Positions 39,372-49,066 are shown, counted from the first letter of the stretch. The stretch is 64,000 nt of DNA from Chryseobacterium takakiae (GCF_900129385.1 NZ_FQVO01000001.1:310001-374000), one strand, 5' to 3'. A program made the numbers and translations. Notes: a model not told the origin generated them from the letters alone.

Positions 39372-42272
39372 TTAGAATGTGATATTTGCTCCAAAAAGGA
39401 AAGTCTTTGCCTGCGGATAGTATGCTCTGTCAATACCAAAGCTGTCACCGGCAGCAATTTCAGGATCATATCCTGTGTACTTCGTGAATGTGAAAAGATT
39501 CTCTGCCGTTATATAAAAACGCACTTTGCTTACTCCAAAGTTTTGCGTCATTGTTTGTGGAAGAGTATATCCTAACTGTACTAATTTCACTCTTACATAA
39601 TCTCCTTTTTGCAGATAATAATCGGACATCCATGTATAGTTGTGGTTAGTGTCATTAGTTGTTACTCTTGGCGTAGTGTTGGAAGTACCTTCACCAGTCC
39701 AACGGTCTAAGATAGCAGTCTGGTAGTTAGCATTTAAGATATCAAGACGTCTCAGTCCCTGGAAAATCTTATTTCCGGCCTGTCCTTGTGCAAATACCAT
39801 TAAATCCCAGTTTTTGTAATTCATATTAACCGTCATACCGAAGGTATATTTCGGAACCGAATTTCCTAAATTTACTTTATCCAGATCCGTTATTTTCCCA
39901 TCACCATTAGTATCCGCCCAAATGAAATCTCCTGGTTTCGCATCAGGAAGAATCAATTGTCCGCTTGCGTTTCTGTATGCGTTAATTTGATCCTGATTTT
40001 GGAAGATTCCCAATGTTTTATATCCATAGAAAGAACCGTATGATTCCCCTACCTGGATTCTGGAAACAGGTCCCATAGACTGGAAGCCTGGTCCGTCGAT
40101 ATATAATCTTCCTGATTCCAAACTTGTAACCGTGTTTTTAAGGTATGCAAAGTTTCCGTTAACAGAAACACCAAAGTCTGTCCAGTTTTTTCTGTATCCT
40201 AATTCAACTTCTACCCCTTCGTTTTCCATGTCACCAATATTGGCTGTAGGTGCTACTGTTACTCCTACATATCCAGGAATTTGAACTTGTCTTAGGATAT
40301 CTGAAGTTTTCTTTTTATAATAATCAACCGTTAAATTGAAGTTATTCAGGAATTTAATATCTGCGGCAACGTTAAGCTGTGATGTTGATTCCCATTTCAG
40401 GTCAGGGTTTGCAAGCGTATTTGGAATATATCCAGGCATAATTACGTTATTCCCGTTGGTATAATTTGCTCCCGGTACATAAAAATTGGCAAAAAGGAAA
40501 TCGCCGATACCATCATTTCCTAATACTCCGTATCCTCCTCGTAATTTCAAGGTATTGACAATTTTATTTTCCGGCCAGAAATTTTCTTTATCTATGTTCC
40601 AACCCAAAGAGAATGCAGGGAATGTTCCCCAATGATTATTAGACCCGAATTTAGAGGATCCGTCACGTCTTATGGTTCCTGTGAATAAATATTTGTTAGC
40701 ATAATCATATACAACTCTACCAAAATAAGATGCTTTGTGCGTATTGATATAATCCCATGCATTAACATTCTTTTGATCCTGAGGAATAAAATAATTGAAA
40801 GAAGCATCCTGATAACTGCTGATAGGAAGATTGGTATGGGTTACTGTCTGCCCGAAACCGATGTTATATTCGTAATATCCCGTACCCGCCAAAACATTAA
40901 GGTTATGATCTCCGAATCTTTTCTGCCAGGTTAAAGTATTTTCAAAACTCCACTCCAATTTTTGCTGTGTTGTTCTGCTTAAGCTGTTGAAATTTAGATT
41001 ACTGTAGTTAGGATTCAGATAAAAGAGCGGAGTAAAGTTCTGGTTGCCCCAATATGCTTTTTTACCGTTAATCGACGATTTAAATGTAAAATCTTTTAAA
41101 AATCTCACTTCTGCAAAAATATTGGCAATAAAATCATCAGACCATCCTGAATTTCCTAATTGCGTATATCTGAAGGCAAGCGGGTTAGACATTTCCTGAC
41201 CTACCAGCGTTGAAATACCGTAAGGATTTCCATAAGGGTCTCTTACAATATTCGGATTTGAATAGGTGTTGCTGTTTGCCACAGCAGGATCAGTTACAAC
41301 TACCGGAGTTGTAGGATCCAGATTCACGGCAGAACTTAAAGGTCCTCCAAATTCACCGTTGGAATTAATTCCCTGAGATTTTGTATGCGTATAGGCAAAA
41401 GTTTGTCCTATGGTTAACCAGTCTGTTAATTTATGCGTTGAGTTTAAACGTCCCGTTAATCTTTTGTAATATGAGATATCACTTAAAACAATCCCGGTCT
41501 GATCAAAATATCCGAAAGATCCGTAAAATGTGGATTTTTCATTTCCTCCGCTGATGCTTACTTCATGGTTTGATCTTTCTCCTGTTCCAAAAATAACATT
41601 CTGCCAATCTGTTCCACTGCCCAAAGACTGCGGATTCTGGAAAACAGGGTTTTGTCCTCCGTTTACGTAAGCTTCATTCAGGATTGTTGCATATTGTGTT
41701 GCGTCTAAAAGGTCCAGCTTTCGGGATGCACTCGCCGTACCGTAAGATCCGTTATAAGAAAGATTTAATCTTCCTCTTCTTCCTTTTTTAGTGGTTACAA
41801 GGATTACCCCTCTTGCGGCTGATACCCCGTAAATTGCAGAAGAAGCACCATCCTTAAGAACCTCCATGCTCTCAATATCCGATTGGTTCAGCCATCCGAT
41901 ACCATCTACTACAATACCGTCTACCACCCACAAAGGATCATTATTGGAATAATAACTGGTAATACCTCTCACCCGAATCGTTGCCGATGAACCAGGCTGC
42001 CCTGAATTGGTGATTACATTGACCCCTGCAGCTCTACCCTGAAGTACCTGCTCAGGTTTTCCGGCAGGAATATTTTCGATATCACTTGCCTTGATACTTG
42101 AAATAGCACCGGTAACGTTGCTCTTTTTCTGAGTGCCATAACCGATCATTACAACCTCCTCGATTTTCTGCTCTTTCCCGAGGGTGTCATTCTTTGTGTT
42201 CTGGGCATTGAAATTGGCAGTAAAATAAAGCACTGCAACCATTCCCAAACTTCTAGATATTCTTACATTCAT
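39372..42272 (-). CDS. SusC/RagA-family TonB-linked outer-membrane transporter
   Basis: The 966-residue protein has signal peptide MNVRISRSLGMVAVLYFTANFNAQ, then a SusC signature (EEVVMIGYGTQKKSNVTGAI), a plug (QVLQGRAAGVNVITNSGQPGS, RVRGI) and a barrel ending in a terminal Phe (FLFGANITF). It imports oligosaccharides with energy from TonB. The usual ~80-residue carboxypeptidase-regulatory-like domain before the signature is missing; only about 17 residues lie between the signal peptide and the signature. It is the first gene of the glucan operon. Confidence 0.95.
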   Translation of the reverse strand: MNVRISRSLGMVAVLYFTANFNAQNTKNDTLGKEQKIEEVVMIGYGTQKKSNVTGAISSIKASDIENIPAGKPEQVLQGRAAGVNVITNSGQPGSSATIRVRGITSYYSNNDPLWVVDGIVVDGIGWLNQSDIESMEVLKDGASSAIYGVSAARGVILVTTKKGRRGRLNLSYNGSYGTASASRKLDLLDATQYATILNEAYVNGGQNPVFQNPQSLGSGTDWQNVIFGTGERSNHEVSISGGNEKSTFYGSFGYFDQTGIVLSDISYYKRLTGRLNSTHKLTDWLTIGQTFAYTHTKSQGINSNGEFGGPLSSAVNLDPTTPVVVTDPAVANSNTYSNPNIVRDPYGNPYGISTLVGQEMSNPLAFRYTQLGNSGWSDDFIANIFAEVRFLKDFTFKSSINGKKAYWGNQNFTPLFYLNPNYSNLNFNSLSRTTQQKLEWSFENTLTWQKRFGDHNLNVLAGTGYYEYNIGFGQTVTHTNLPISSYQDASFNYFIPQDQKNVNAWDYINTHKASYFGRVVYDYANKYLFTGTIRRDGSSKFGSNNHWGTFPAFSLGWNIDKENFWPENKIVNTLKLRGGYGVLGNDGIGDFLFANFYVPGANYTNGNNVIMPGYIPNTLANPDLKWESTSQLNVAADIKFLNNFNLTVDYYKKKTSDILRQVQIPGYVGVTVAPTANIGDMENEGVEVELGYRKNWTDFGVSVNGNFAYLKNTVTSLESGRLYIDGPGFQSMGPVSRIQVGESYGSFYGYKTLGIFQNQDQINAYRNASGQLILPDAKPGDFIWADTNGDGKITDLDKVNLGNSVPKYTFGMTVNMNYKNWDLMVFAQGQAGNKIFQGLRRLDILNANYQTAILDRWTGEGTSNTTPRVTTNDTNHNYTWMSDYYLQKGDYVRVKLVQLGYTLPQTMTQNFGVSKVRFYITAENLFTFTKYTGYDPEIAAGDSFGIDRAYYPQAKTFLFGANITF

Positions 42273-42380
42273 ATACAGTTAGTTTTTTAATTCTCAAATT
42301 GAGACAATAAAAATATATTTTTTTTCTTTTATTTAACATTTTATTAATAATTATTTTAATTTTTCGTTTATTTTTGGGGG

Positions 42381-42407
42381 TTTAAAGGCATAATTTTTAT
42401 CTTTAAA
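42381..42407. promoter_or_regulatory. Inverted repeat in the susC / MFS divergent promoter region
   Basis: TTTAAAG (42381-42387) and CTTTAAA (42401-42407) are exact reverse complements 13 bases apart. They lie 24 bases before the MFS start and about 110 bases before susC, in the 159-bp gap between the two halves of the locus. It is a possible operator for the Nudix-type regulator, but the sequence is AT-rich and this may be chance. Confidence 0.3.
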
Positions 42408-42431
42408 TAGCTGATTTTTGTTAAAATTTTA

Positions 42432-43637
42432 ATGATAACCGTCCCCAAAATGACAACCAAACTTTCAAAAATTTCACTTCCGCTGCGACTTACTTTTCTT
42501 ATTTTTTCGATGGTGCTGAATTGTATGGGTATCGTTATCCTCCAGCTTTCAGAGGCAAAAGTTACCTATGAGAAACTTGGTTTTTTAGAATCATTCAAAG
42601 ATCTTCCAATTGCATTTATTTCACTTTTTGCCGTAAATTTTATCAGCAGATTCGGAACAAAAAAATCACTTATTCTGGCTTTAACAATTGTTGGGATTTG
42701 TTCACTTATTTTACCATTTGTAGAAGTATTCTGGTTTTACAGATTGTGGTTTGCGATCATAGGAACCTGTTTTGCAATCGGTAAAATATGTGTTTTCGGG
42801 ATTATCAGGAATAATATTTCAGAAGAAAAAGCCCTCGCCAAAACCATGAACAGTGTGGAAGCATCTTTCATGATAGGGATTTTTATGGTGAATATCGGTT
42901 TCGGATGGCTTATTTCCAGTCAGTATTCACAATTCTGGAAATTCGGATTTTTATCGGTTTCCCTGTTATGTGCTGTTACGATCTTTTTATTTTCAAGACT
43001 TCCCGTTTCAGAGTCGGAAAGAATAGGGAAAGATCATATTGTGAAAGATCTTTCGGAAATCTTTAACCCAACATTAATTATATTTCTGGCGGTTATTTTT
43101 TCTATTGTATTTGTTGAACAGAGCTTTAATTCCTGGCTGCCTTCCTTTTATAAGAAACACCTGAAAGTCAATTCTTTTTTTGCATTGCAGGCTTCTTCAT
43201 TTTTAGCACTATTTTCTTATGTGGGAAGAACAATTACCGCAAATATTATTCATAGATTTTCATTATCCAAATATTATCTTTTATGCATATCATTGATTGT
43301 CATGGTACTGATCGTCATCATCGGAATACAATTCTTTGATACCGAAGACTCACGGGTCCTTCTGTTTCTGTTTCCTGTAATAGGATTATTTCTTGCCCCG
43401 CTTTACCCTGTTATCAATTCAAAAATGATTGCCCGGATCGATAAGGCAAAAGCGAATCTTTTTACCTCACTTATTGTTATTTTTTCATCTTTAGGAAGCT
43501 CCGTAAGCTCTATCATTATGGCTGTTTTATTCGGAAATGAACTGCTGACTTTCTATCCGCTGTACATCTTATCTGCTGTTATTGTGATATTTACAATTAG
43601 TTTAATTTATTTTAGATTTGCAGATAAAGAAATTTAG
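42432..43637 (+). CDS. MFS transporter (sugar-type)
   Basis: The 401-residue product has about 12 hydrophobic segments and the intracellular loop pattern of the major facilitator superfamily (SRFGTKKSLILAL after helix 2, equivalent to the DRxGRR motif). The start at 42432 or the ATG at 42450 are both possible. It is divergent from susC and 23 bases before the Nudix-type regulator. A role in importing the glucose or disaccharide released by the locus into the cytoplasm is inferred from position. Confidence 0.85.
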   Translation: MITVPKMTTKLSKISLPLRLTFLIFSMVLNCMGIVILQLSEAKVTYEKLGFLESFKDLPIAFISLFAVNFISRFGTKKSLILALTIVGICSLILPFVEVFWFYRLWFAIIGTCFAIGKICVFGIIRNNISEEKALAKTMNSVEASFMIGIFMVNIGFGWLISSQYSQFWKFGFLSVSLLCAVTIFLFSRLPVSESERIGKDHIVKDLSEIFNPTLIIFLAVIFSIVFVEQSFNSWLPSFYKKHLKVNSFFALQASSFLALFSYVGRTITANIIHRFSLSKYYLLCISLIVMVLIVIIGIQFFDTEDSRVLLFLFPVIGLFLAPLYPVINSKMIARIDKAKANLFTSLIVIFSSLGSSVSSIIMAVLFGNELLTFYPLYILSAVIVIFTISLIYFRFADKEI

Positions 43638-43660
43638 AAAATAATTTTATTTTTACTACC

Positions 43661-44452
43661 ATGAAAATGAACACCGAAAAAAATAAGGAAACACTCCGGG
43701 AACTTATTGATACAAAAGATTTTGTAGCACACGTATCTGTCGACTGCACCATATTCGGTTTTCATAACAATATCCTTAAAGTCTTGCTTTTAAAATACCA
43801 CGATCTTGATTTGTGGTCTCTTCCGGGAGGTTTTGTATTTAATGATGAAGATCTGCGGGAAGCTGCGGAAAGGGTTTTACATGAAAGAACGCATCTTAAG
43901 GATATTTTTCTTAAACAATTTCACACATTCGGAAGAATCGACAGAACAGAGAATAATGTTCACCAGATTCTTTTGAGGAATAAAGGTATTGAAGTTCCGA
44001 AAGACCACTGGATTTTCCAGCGGTTTATTACCGTAGGCTACTGCAGTCTTATCGATTTTTCTATTGCGAATACTTTTCCCGATGCTTTCAATGAAACCTG
44101 CGAGTGGTTTGAAGTCAACAACTTACCTAAAATGGCTTTCGATCACGATAGAATTATTGAAACCGGACTGGAATATTTAAGAATGAATATCAATACGGAA
44201 GTTGCAGCAAGTAATCTTCTTCCTGAAAAATTTACGATGAAGGATCTTCAGTGTCTGTACGAAACCATTCTCGGCCAGAAATTTAGAAGAAATAACTTTC
44301 AGCGTAAAATTTTAAGCCTTAATATTCTGGACAGGCTTGAAAAACTGTACGACGGATCTGCCAATAAGGCACCGTACCTGTATAAGTTTAAAAACAGAAT
44401 TTACAATCCTACCAATCAGTACCCTATTTCCAACGAAGATGAGGAAAACTGA
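43661..44452 (+). CDS. Nudix-domain/winged-helix transcriptional regulator (NrtR/AraR-like)
   Basis: The 263 residues join an N-terminal Nudix fold (~22-165) to a C-terminal winged helix (FTMKDLQCLYETILGQKFRRNNFQRKIL, about 191-218). The Nudix box GGFVFNDEDLREAAERVLHERTHL lacks the second Glu of the REUxEE core (Val72 and Arg76 replace catalytic glutamates), so hydrolysis is unlikely and ligand sensing likely. Regulators of this kind include NrtR and the Bacteroides arabinose regulator AraR. Its place at the end of the glucan locus suggests it controls that locus. Confidence 0.85.
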   Translation: MKMNTEKNKETLRELIDTKDFVAHVSVDCTIFGFHNNILKVLLLKYHDLDLWSLPGGFVFNDEDLREAAERVLHERTHLKDIFLKQFHTFGRIDRTENNVHQILLRNKGIEVPKDHWIFQRFITVGYCSLIDFSIANTFPDAFNETCEWFEVNNLPKMAFDHDRIIETGLEYLRMNINTEVAASNLLPEKFTMKDLQCLYETILGQKFRRNNFQRKILSLNILDRLEKLYDGSANKAPYLYKFKNRIYNPTNQYPISNEDEEN

Positions 44453-44571
44453 TTTATTATTTTTAAGCTAAAAAGCTGTCATAACCTATTAAAAATCAAC
44501 TTGTAAAAAGACATTCAAAAAAATTTCTCTAAAATAGCTAAAAGTCTTATTTTTAGGAAAATTAAAATATA

Positions 44572-45750
44572 ATGTCATATTATTCCCTTACAAGCATTCC
44601 CGATTATTACGGGATTGATTCCTTACTTACCGAAGAGCACAAACTTATCCGCCAGTCTGTACGAGATTGGGTAGAAAGTTTTGTAATGCCTCAGATTGAC
44701 CACGCAGCACAAAACCATACCGATATTCCAAACCTGATGAAAGAATTGGGACAGATCGGAGCTTTAGGACCTTATATTCCTGTTGAATACGGAGGTTCAG
44801 GGCTGGATCAGATTTCTTACGGGCTGATCATGCAGGAGCTTGAAAGAGGTGATTCTGCCGTACGTTCTGCTGCTTCCGTGCAAAGTTCTCTGGTCATGTT
44901 TCCGATCAACAAATTCGGTTCTGAAGAACAGAAAAGAAAATATTTACCGAAACTGGCCGCCGGGGAAATGATCGGTTCCTTTGGTCTTACCGAGCCTAAT
45001 CACGGCTCTGATCCCGGTTCTATGGAAACCAACTTCAAAGATATGGGGGACCATTATCTTCTGAACGGTGCCAAAATGTGGATCACCAATTCGCCGTTGT
45101 GCGATATTGCCGTAGTTTGGGCAAAAAATGAAGAAGGCAAAGTACAGGGACTGATTGTTGAAAGAGGAATGGAAGGTTTTACAACTCCTGAAACGCACAA
45201 TAAATGGAGTTTAAGAGCTTCAAAAACGGGGGAACTGGTTTTTAATAATGTGAAAGTTCCTAAAGAAAATCTTCTTCCGGGAGTTACCGGATTGAAAGGA
45301 CCTTTATCTTGTTTAAATTCAGCAAGATATGGAATTTCCTGGGGTGTAATCGGAGCGGCAATTGATTGCTATTGTACCGCTGTTCAGTATTCCAAAGAAA
45401 GAAAACAGTTCGGTAAACCGATAGGATCTTATCAGCTGCAACAAAAAAAATTAGCTGAATTTTTAACGGAAATTACTAAAGCTCAATTACTTTGCTTACA
45501 GTTAGGGAATCTTAAAAATGAGCACAAAGCAACACCTGCACAAATTTCAATGGCCAAAAGAAACAATGTGAAAATGGCTATTGATATTGCCCGAGAATCG
45601 CGCCAGATCTTGGGTGGAATGGGAATTATGGGAGAATTTCCGATGATGAGACATGCTGCGAACCTGGAATCAGTAATAACCTACGAAGGAACTCATGATG
45701 TTCACCTTCTTATTACAGGTCTTGATATAACGGGAATCAACGCATTTTAA
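44572..45750 (+). CDS. Acyl-CoA dehydrogenase, glutaryl-CoA dehydrogenase type
   Basis: The 392-residue flavoprotein contains the acyl-CoA dehydrogenase domains. Motifs are GSFGLTEPNHGSDPGSMET (FAD/substrate), MWITNSP, LGGMGI and the catalytic-Glu segment ITYEGTHDVHLLI near the C-terminus, which is the position used by glutaryl-CoA dehydrogenases. Such enzymes act in lysine and tryptophan breakdown. It is a single gene after a 119-bp AT-rich gap and is closed by two hairpins. Confidence 0.9.
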   Translation: MSYYSLTSIPDYYGIDSLLTEEHKLIRQSVRDWVESFVMPQIDHAAQNHTDIPNLMKELGQIGALGPYIPVEYGGSGLDQISYGLIMQELERGDSAVRSAASVQSSLVMFPINKFGSEEQKRKYLPKLAAGEMIGSFGLTEPNHGSDPGSMETNFKDMGDHYLLNGAKMWITNSPLCDIAVVWAKNEEGKVQGLIVERGMEGFTTPETHNKWSLRASKTGELVFNNVKVPKENLLPGVTGLKGPLSCLNSARYGISWGVIGAAIDCYCTAVQYSKERKQFGKPIGSYQLQQKKLAEFLTEITKAQLLCLQLGNLKNEHKATPAQISMAKRNNVKMAIDIARESRQILGGMGIMGEFPMMRHAANLESVITYEGTHDVHLLITGLDITGINAF

Positions 45751-45756
45751 ATATAA

Positions 45757-45835
45757 TGGTGGCTACGAGTGCCACCAATCATAATACATTGTGTAAACAA
45801 GAAAAGGTGGCTGAGGAATCTCGAAGCCACCTTTT
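45757..45835. terminator. Two hairpins sharing GGTGGC/GCCACC between convergent genes
   Basis: Hairpin 1 is TGGTGGC (45757-45763) with GCCACCA (45771-45777). Hairpin 2 is AAAAGGTGGCT (45802-45812) with AGCCACCTTTT (45825-45835) plus T-tract. The second is a clear terminator for both strands; the first could pair alternatively with arms of the second. Confidence 0.75.
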
Positions 45836-48529
45836 TTAATTTGAGTATGTCTTAATTTCTTCCACAAAATTAATATCCGGATTCAGGATTTCTTCAATCA
45901 GGCTTTTTACAGACTTCATTGCATCATCTATAGTTCCTTTCTCAAACTGAAGCGATACGACGCCTTTTTTAGCTTCGGCGAAACTCCAGATTCCTGTTTC
46001 CACGGGCATTCCCCAGAATTCAGGAAGATTTTCCACAACATATTGGTAAATGCAAAGCTGCAGAGCCTGTTTCCTATCGCTGTTATGAAAGTATTCATCG
46101 ATTTTATCTTCGTCAATTTTTACAACGAGATTTTTGATTTTAGCTGTTTTATAATCAATAATTCTGAGCGTTCCGTTGAGCCTGTCAATTCTGTCAATAA
46201 AGCCGAAGAAAGATATTTTATCAGTTTCATTTAAATAAAAATCAATACCCTCAAAACGTTTTTCAATATCAATAATTTCTAATGAATTTCCATTTTTTAC
46301 TAATTCAAGATCATGATTGAGAATTGTTTCAATTACTTTTTTGGCAATCGCCCGATGAATGAAATTCATGCCTTTTTCATAAAATTCGGGCTGGTGTTTG
46401 AGCTTCTCAATAGCAACTTCTATAAAATGATCTATTGCTTTAATTGAGTTCTTTAAATCATTTTCTTTTAATATCTTACCTTTCAAATCTTCATATATTT
46501 CTTGAAGTGAGTAATGAACCAGGTTTCCGTAATTTTTCACGGAGAGTTCTTCTTCAATTTCATCAGTTTCCGAAGTATTCAGAATTTTTGAAAGATAAAA
46601 ATCGATAGGATTATAGAGATAACTTGTGAGATGCGACGCCGAAACTTTAGACTTCCATTTTTCCAGTCTTTCCAGCACAATATCCGTTTTCTTAATTTCA
46701 ATCGGCTGTGTAATGATAGGCTCCGACGAGTTCTCGATGATAAGATGTTCGATTTCATGGGAACTTTCCATTTCGATCTGCGTAATAAACCTGCTTTTTT
46801 CTCCACTGTTTACGCCCGAACTAAGTGCGTTGAACAGCAAATGGACATTCTTAGAATCCTGAATGAGCCGGTAAAAATGGTAGGCGTAGATGCTGTCGTT
46901 TTCTAAAAAGGTATGAAGATCAAAGAATTTTCTTACATCAAACGGAATATAGGTATTTTGCGAGTTTCCCAAGGGAAGTTTACCTTCATTGACGGATAGT
47001 AAAATAACATTTTCAAAATTGAGAAGACGGGTTTCCAAAAGCCCCATGATTTGTAGTCCGCGTAAAGGTTCTCCCTGAAAATCAATACTTTCTGAATTGA
47101 TATGCTGATTGATCAAAATTTCCAGCGTTTCCATTTTTATCACAAACTGATAAGGGGAAAGCTGGTTTTTAATAATCCTGAACGCATTTTCAAAATGAGA
47201 CACATTTTCATACTGAATATCATCAATATCCAGCCATTTTATTTCCCGGCAGAAAGCAATAAGCGCATCAAGGTAATCGTTGGTAGAATCTGCTTTCTGG
47301 AGAAGATTAAAATAAGAAAGACCGCTCAACAGCTCATTCATGAGCTTTTTAGAAATATAGACGATATTCCTTTCTTCAATTTTAGCTTTAAAATTATCGA
47401 TAACCGCTTCATCTTCAACAGATTTTGGCAGTTCTTCAAGAATAGGAAAAATATCGCGGTAGTAATAGGAAGATTTATTTTTTTCCAGTTGCTTCTGAAG
47501 GTAAAAAAGCTGCTTAACCGCATTTGAAAAAGAAAGGTTCTTCAAGGGAAATCCCATCGTAATATTCAGATTCTGAATTCCGTACATTACATCCAGGGTT
47601 GCAGGCAACAGATTTTCGTCCAGCAAAACGACGGCTGTATTCGAGTAGGTTTTATCTTCAATTTCTTTAAAGATTTCAGGTAAAATCTTGGTTTGGGTAA
47701 TATTTCCGGAAACTTCATACACTTTTATATTTTTGGGCTGATTAAAATCGTCCTCAATCCATTTAAAAGCACGGCTTTCATTAAATTCCTTCCATATTTT
47801 ATGATCTCTGAGAAATTTTCCGGCTTCCTGTCTTTCATCATCAAAATAATACCGGTCCGCCTGAAAAAAACACTGTGCTTTATCCCACTGCAAAAGGGTT
47901 CTTACGAGTTTCTCCTCTACAGGAGTAAATGCGTTGAAACCACAGAATACAAATTCTTCATTGGTATTTTTAGAATACTCATCAATGTGTTTTCTTGCCG
48001 TCTCATGAATCATTCCGGAGGTTGCCCAGTTCTTTTCCTGCAGTTTTTTCTTCAATACGGGAAGGAAAACATTCATATTTCTCCAGAAATTCAGGAATTT
48101 TTTTCTCGGAACATCATCTTCATCACCCAGGTTCTGCGCCCAGTCTTTAATTCTTTCTTCATCAAACATATAATGCAGAACCGCCTGATCACTGTCGGAA
48201 AATTTCATCATATCGTCCCAGTCTTTCTGCAGCGTAGGAAACCATTTCAGGAATTCTGAAAATTCGTCATTCGGGATAAGATTAAGGCTTTTATAGACGT
48301 CAAACGCAAAAAGCCAGAGCGAAATCCCCTGGATCTCCTGCGTATCAGCAATGCGATGTATGAGTTCTTCAATCGTAAAAAAGTTGGGAAGAAACCCTGA
48401 GTAATTTCTTTCTTTTAAAATCTGGCGTATAAAGACAATAGGCCGTTTTCCGGGCAGAACGACATTAACCCCGGAGAGATCCGTGTTTTGTTCTAAAAGT
48501 TCATCAATGATTTTATTCAGGAATTTCAA
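45836..48529 (-). CDS. PD-(D/E)XK nuclease family protein, AddB/RecB-like
   Basis: The 897-residue protein has a helicase-like N-terminal two-thirds lacking clear Walker motifs, as in AddB-type subunits. The C-terminal RecB nuclease domain (~640-890) carries SASHLTSYLYNP, LVHYSLQEIYEDL, FFGFIDRIDRLNGTLRIIDYKTAK with the catalytic Asp..Asp-Tyr-Lys, and QLCIYQY. This suggests double-strand-break end processing. An AddA-type helicase partner is not in the window. There is no iron-sulphur Cys cluster as found in Firmicutes AddB. Its ATG overlaps the stop of the DUF922 gene by four bases. Confidence 0.82.
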   Translation of the reverse strand: MKFLNKIIDELLEQNTDLSGVNVVLPGKRPIVFIRQILKERNYSGFLPNFFTIEELIHRIADTQEIQGISLWLFAFDVYKSLNLIPNDEFSEFLKWFPTLQKDWDDMMKFSDSDQAVLHYMFDEERIKDWAQNLGDEDDVPRKKFLNFWRNMNVFLPVLKKKLQEKNWATSGMIHETARKHIDEYSKNTNEEFVFCGFNAFTPVEEKLVRTLLQWDKAQCFFQADRYYFDDERQEAGKFLRDHKIWKEFNESRAFKWIEDDFNQPKNIKVYEVSGNITQTKILPEIFKEIEDKTYSNTAVVLLDENLLPATLDVMYGIQNLNITMGFPLKNLSFSNAVKQLFYLQKQLEKNKSSYYYRDIFPILEELPKSVEDEAVIDNFKAKIEERNIVYISKKLMNELLSGLSYFNLLQKADSTNDYLDALIAFCREIKWLDIDDIQYENVSHFENAFRIIKNQLSPYQFVIKMETLEILINQHINSESIDFQGEPLRGLQIMGLLETRLLNFENVILLSVNEGKLPLGNSQNTYIPFDVRKFFDLHTFLENDSIYAYHFYRLIQDSKNVHLLFNALSSGVNSGEKSRFITQIEMESSHEIEHLIIENSSEPIITQPIEIKKTDIVLERLEKWKSKVSASHLTSYLYNPIDFYLSKILNTSETDEIEEELSVKNYGNLVHYSLQEIYEDLKGKILKENDLKNSIKAIDHFIEVAIEKLKHQPEFYEKGMNFIHRAIAKKVIETILNHDLELVKNGNSLEIIDIEKRFEGIDFYLNETDKISFFGFIDRIDRLNGTLRIIDYKTAKIKNLVVKIDEDKIDEYFHNSDRKQALQLCIYQYVVENLPEFWGMPVETGIWSFAEAKKGVVSLQFEKGTIDDAMKSVKSLIEEILNPDINFVEEIKTYSN

Positions 48530-49062
48530 GACGATTTATAGCTTTTGTAATTTTCCAATCCTTCAGCAATTATACGATTATATTCTGATTGTTTGTCTTC
48601 CAGAATTCCGTTTTTTGTTTCGCTGTCATATTGTCGCTGGAAATCCTTATATTCCTTGAGAATTTTGTTGTAAATTGTTTTAAAATGCCTGTCAAAATCC
48701 GAGGATGTTTTTATATTTTCCGCAACTTCCTTACGAAGTTTACGTGCGTATACCTCGGCTACATCAAAATGCTTTTGTTCATGAAGAAGCACATAATCGT
48801 TGATCCTTTTTACATCTTTCCAGGATTTATCTTCATTAAAAACCGTATTGATTTCTATTTTGATCGGCGCCTTAGGATTTGATGATTTTACATAGGAATA
48901 AATCCAGCCGCAATTGGTATAAGCTACCACATTAGTTCCTCCATGGTTATTTATCTTGCTTTTAAAGTTGCTCCAGTTTAGCTTCACGTTTTCATTCCAA
49001 TAGATTTTCTGACTGAATAATACATTGGAAATCAGAAAAAAGGCTAAAAAAATCCATTTCAT
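48526..49062 (-). CDS. DUF922-family putative exported metallopeptidase
   Basis: The 178 residues have a signal peptide (MKWIFLAFFLISNVLFSQ), a beta-rich central region and an HExxH-type motif, HEQKH (94-98) in LLHEQKHFDVAE. This motif is characteristic of DUF922, which has been predicted to be a zinc protease family; activity is unproven. It would be periplasmic. It overlaps the AddB-like gene by four bases and is four bases after the small lipoprotein gene, so the three are co-transcribed, though no functional link is evident. Confidence 0.75.
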   Translation of the reverse strand: MKWIFLAFFLISNVLFSQKIYWNENVKLNWSNFKSKINNHGGTNVVAYTNCGWIYSYVKSSNPKAPIKIEINTVFNEDKSWKDVKRINDYVLLHEQKHFDVAEVYARKLRKEVAENIKTSSDFDRHFKTIYNKILKEYKDFQRQYDSETKNGILEDKQSEYNRIIAEGLENYKSYKSS

Positions 49063-49066
49063 TTAT

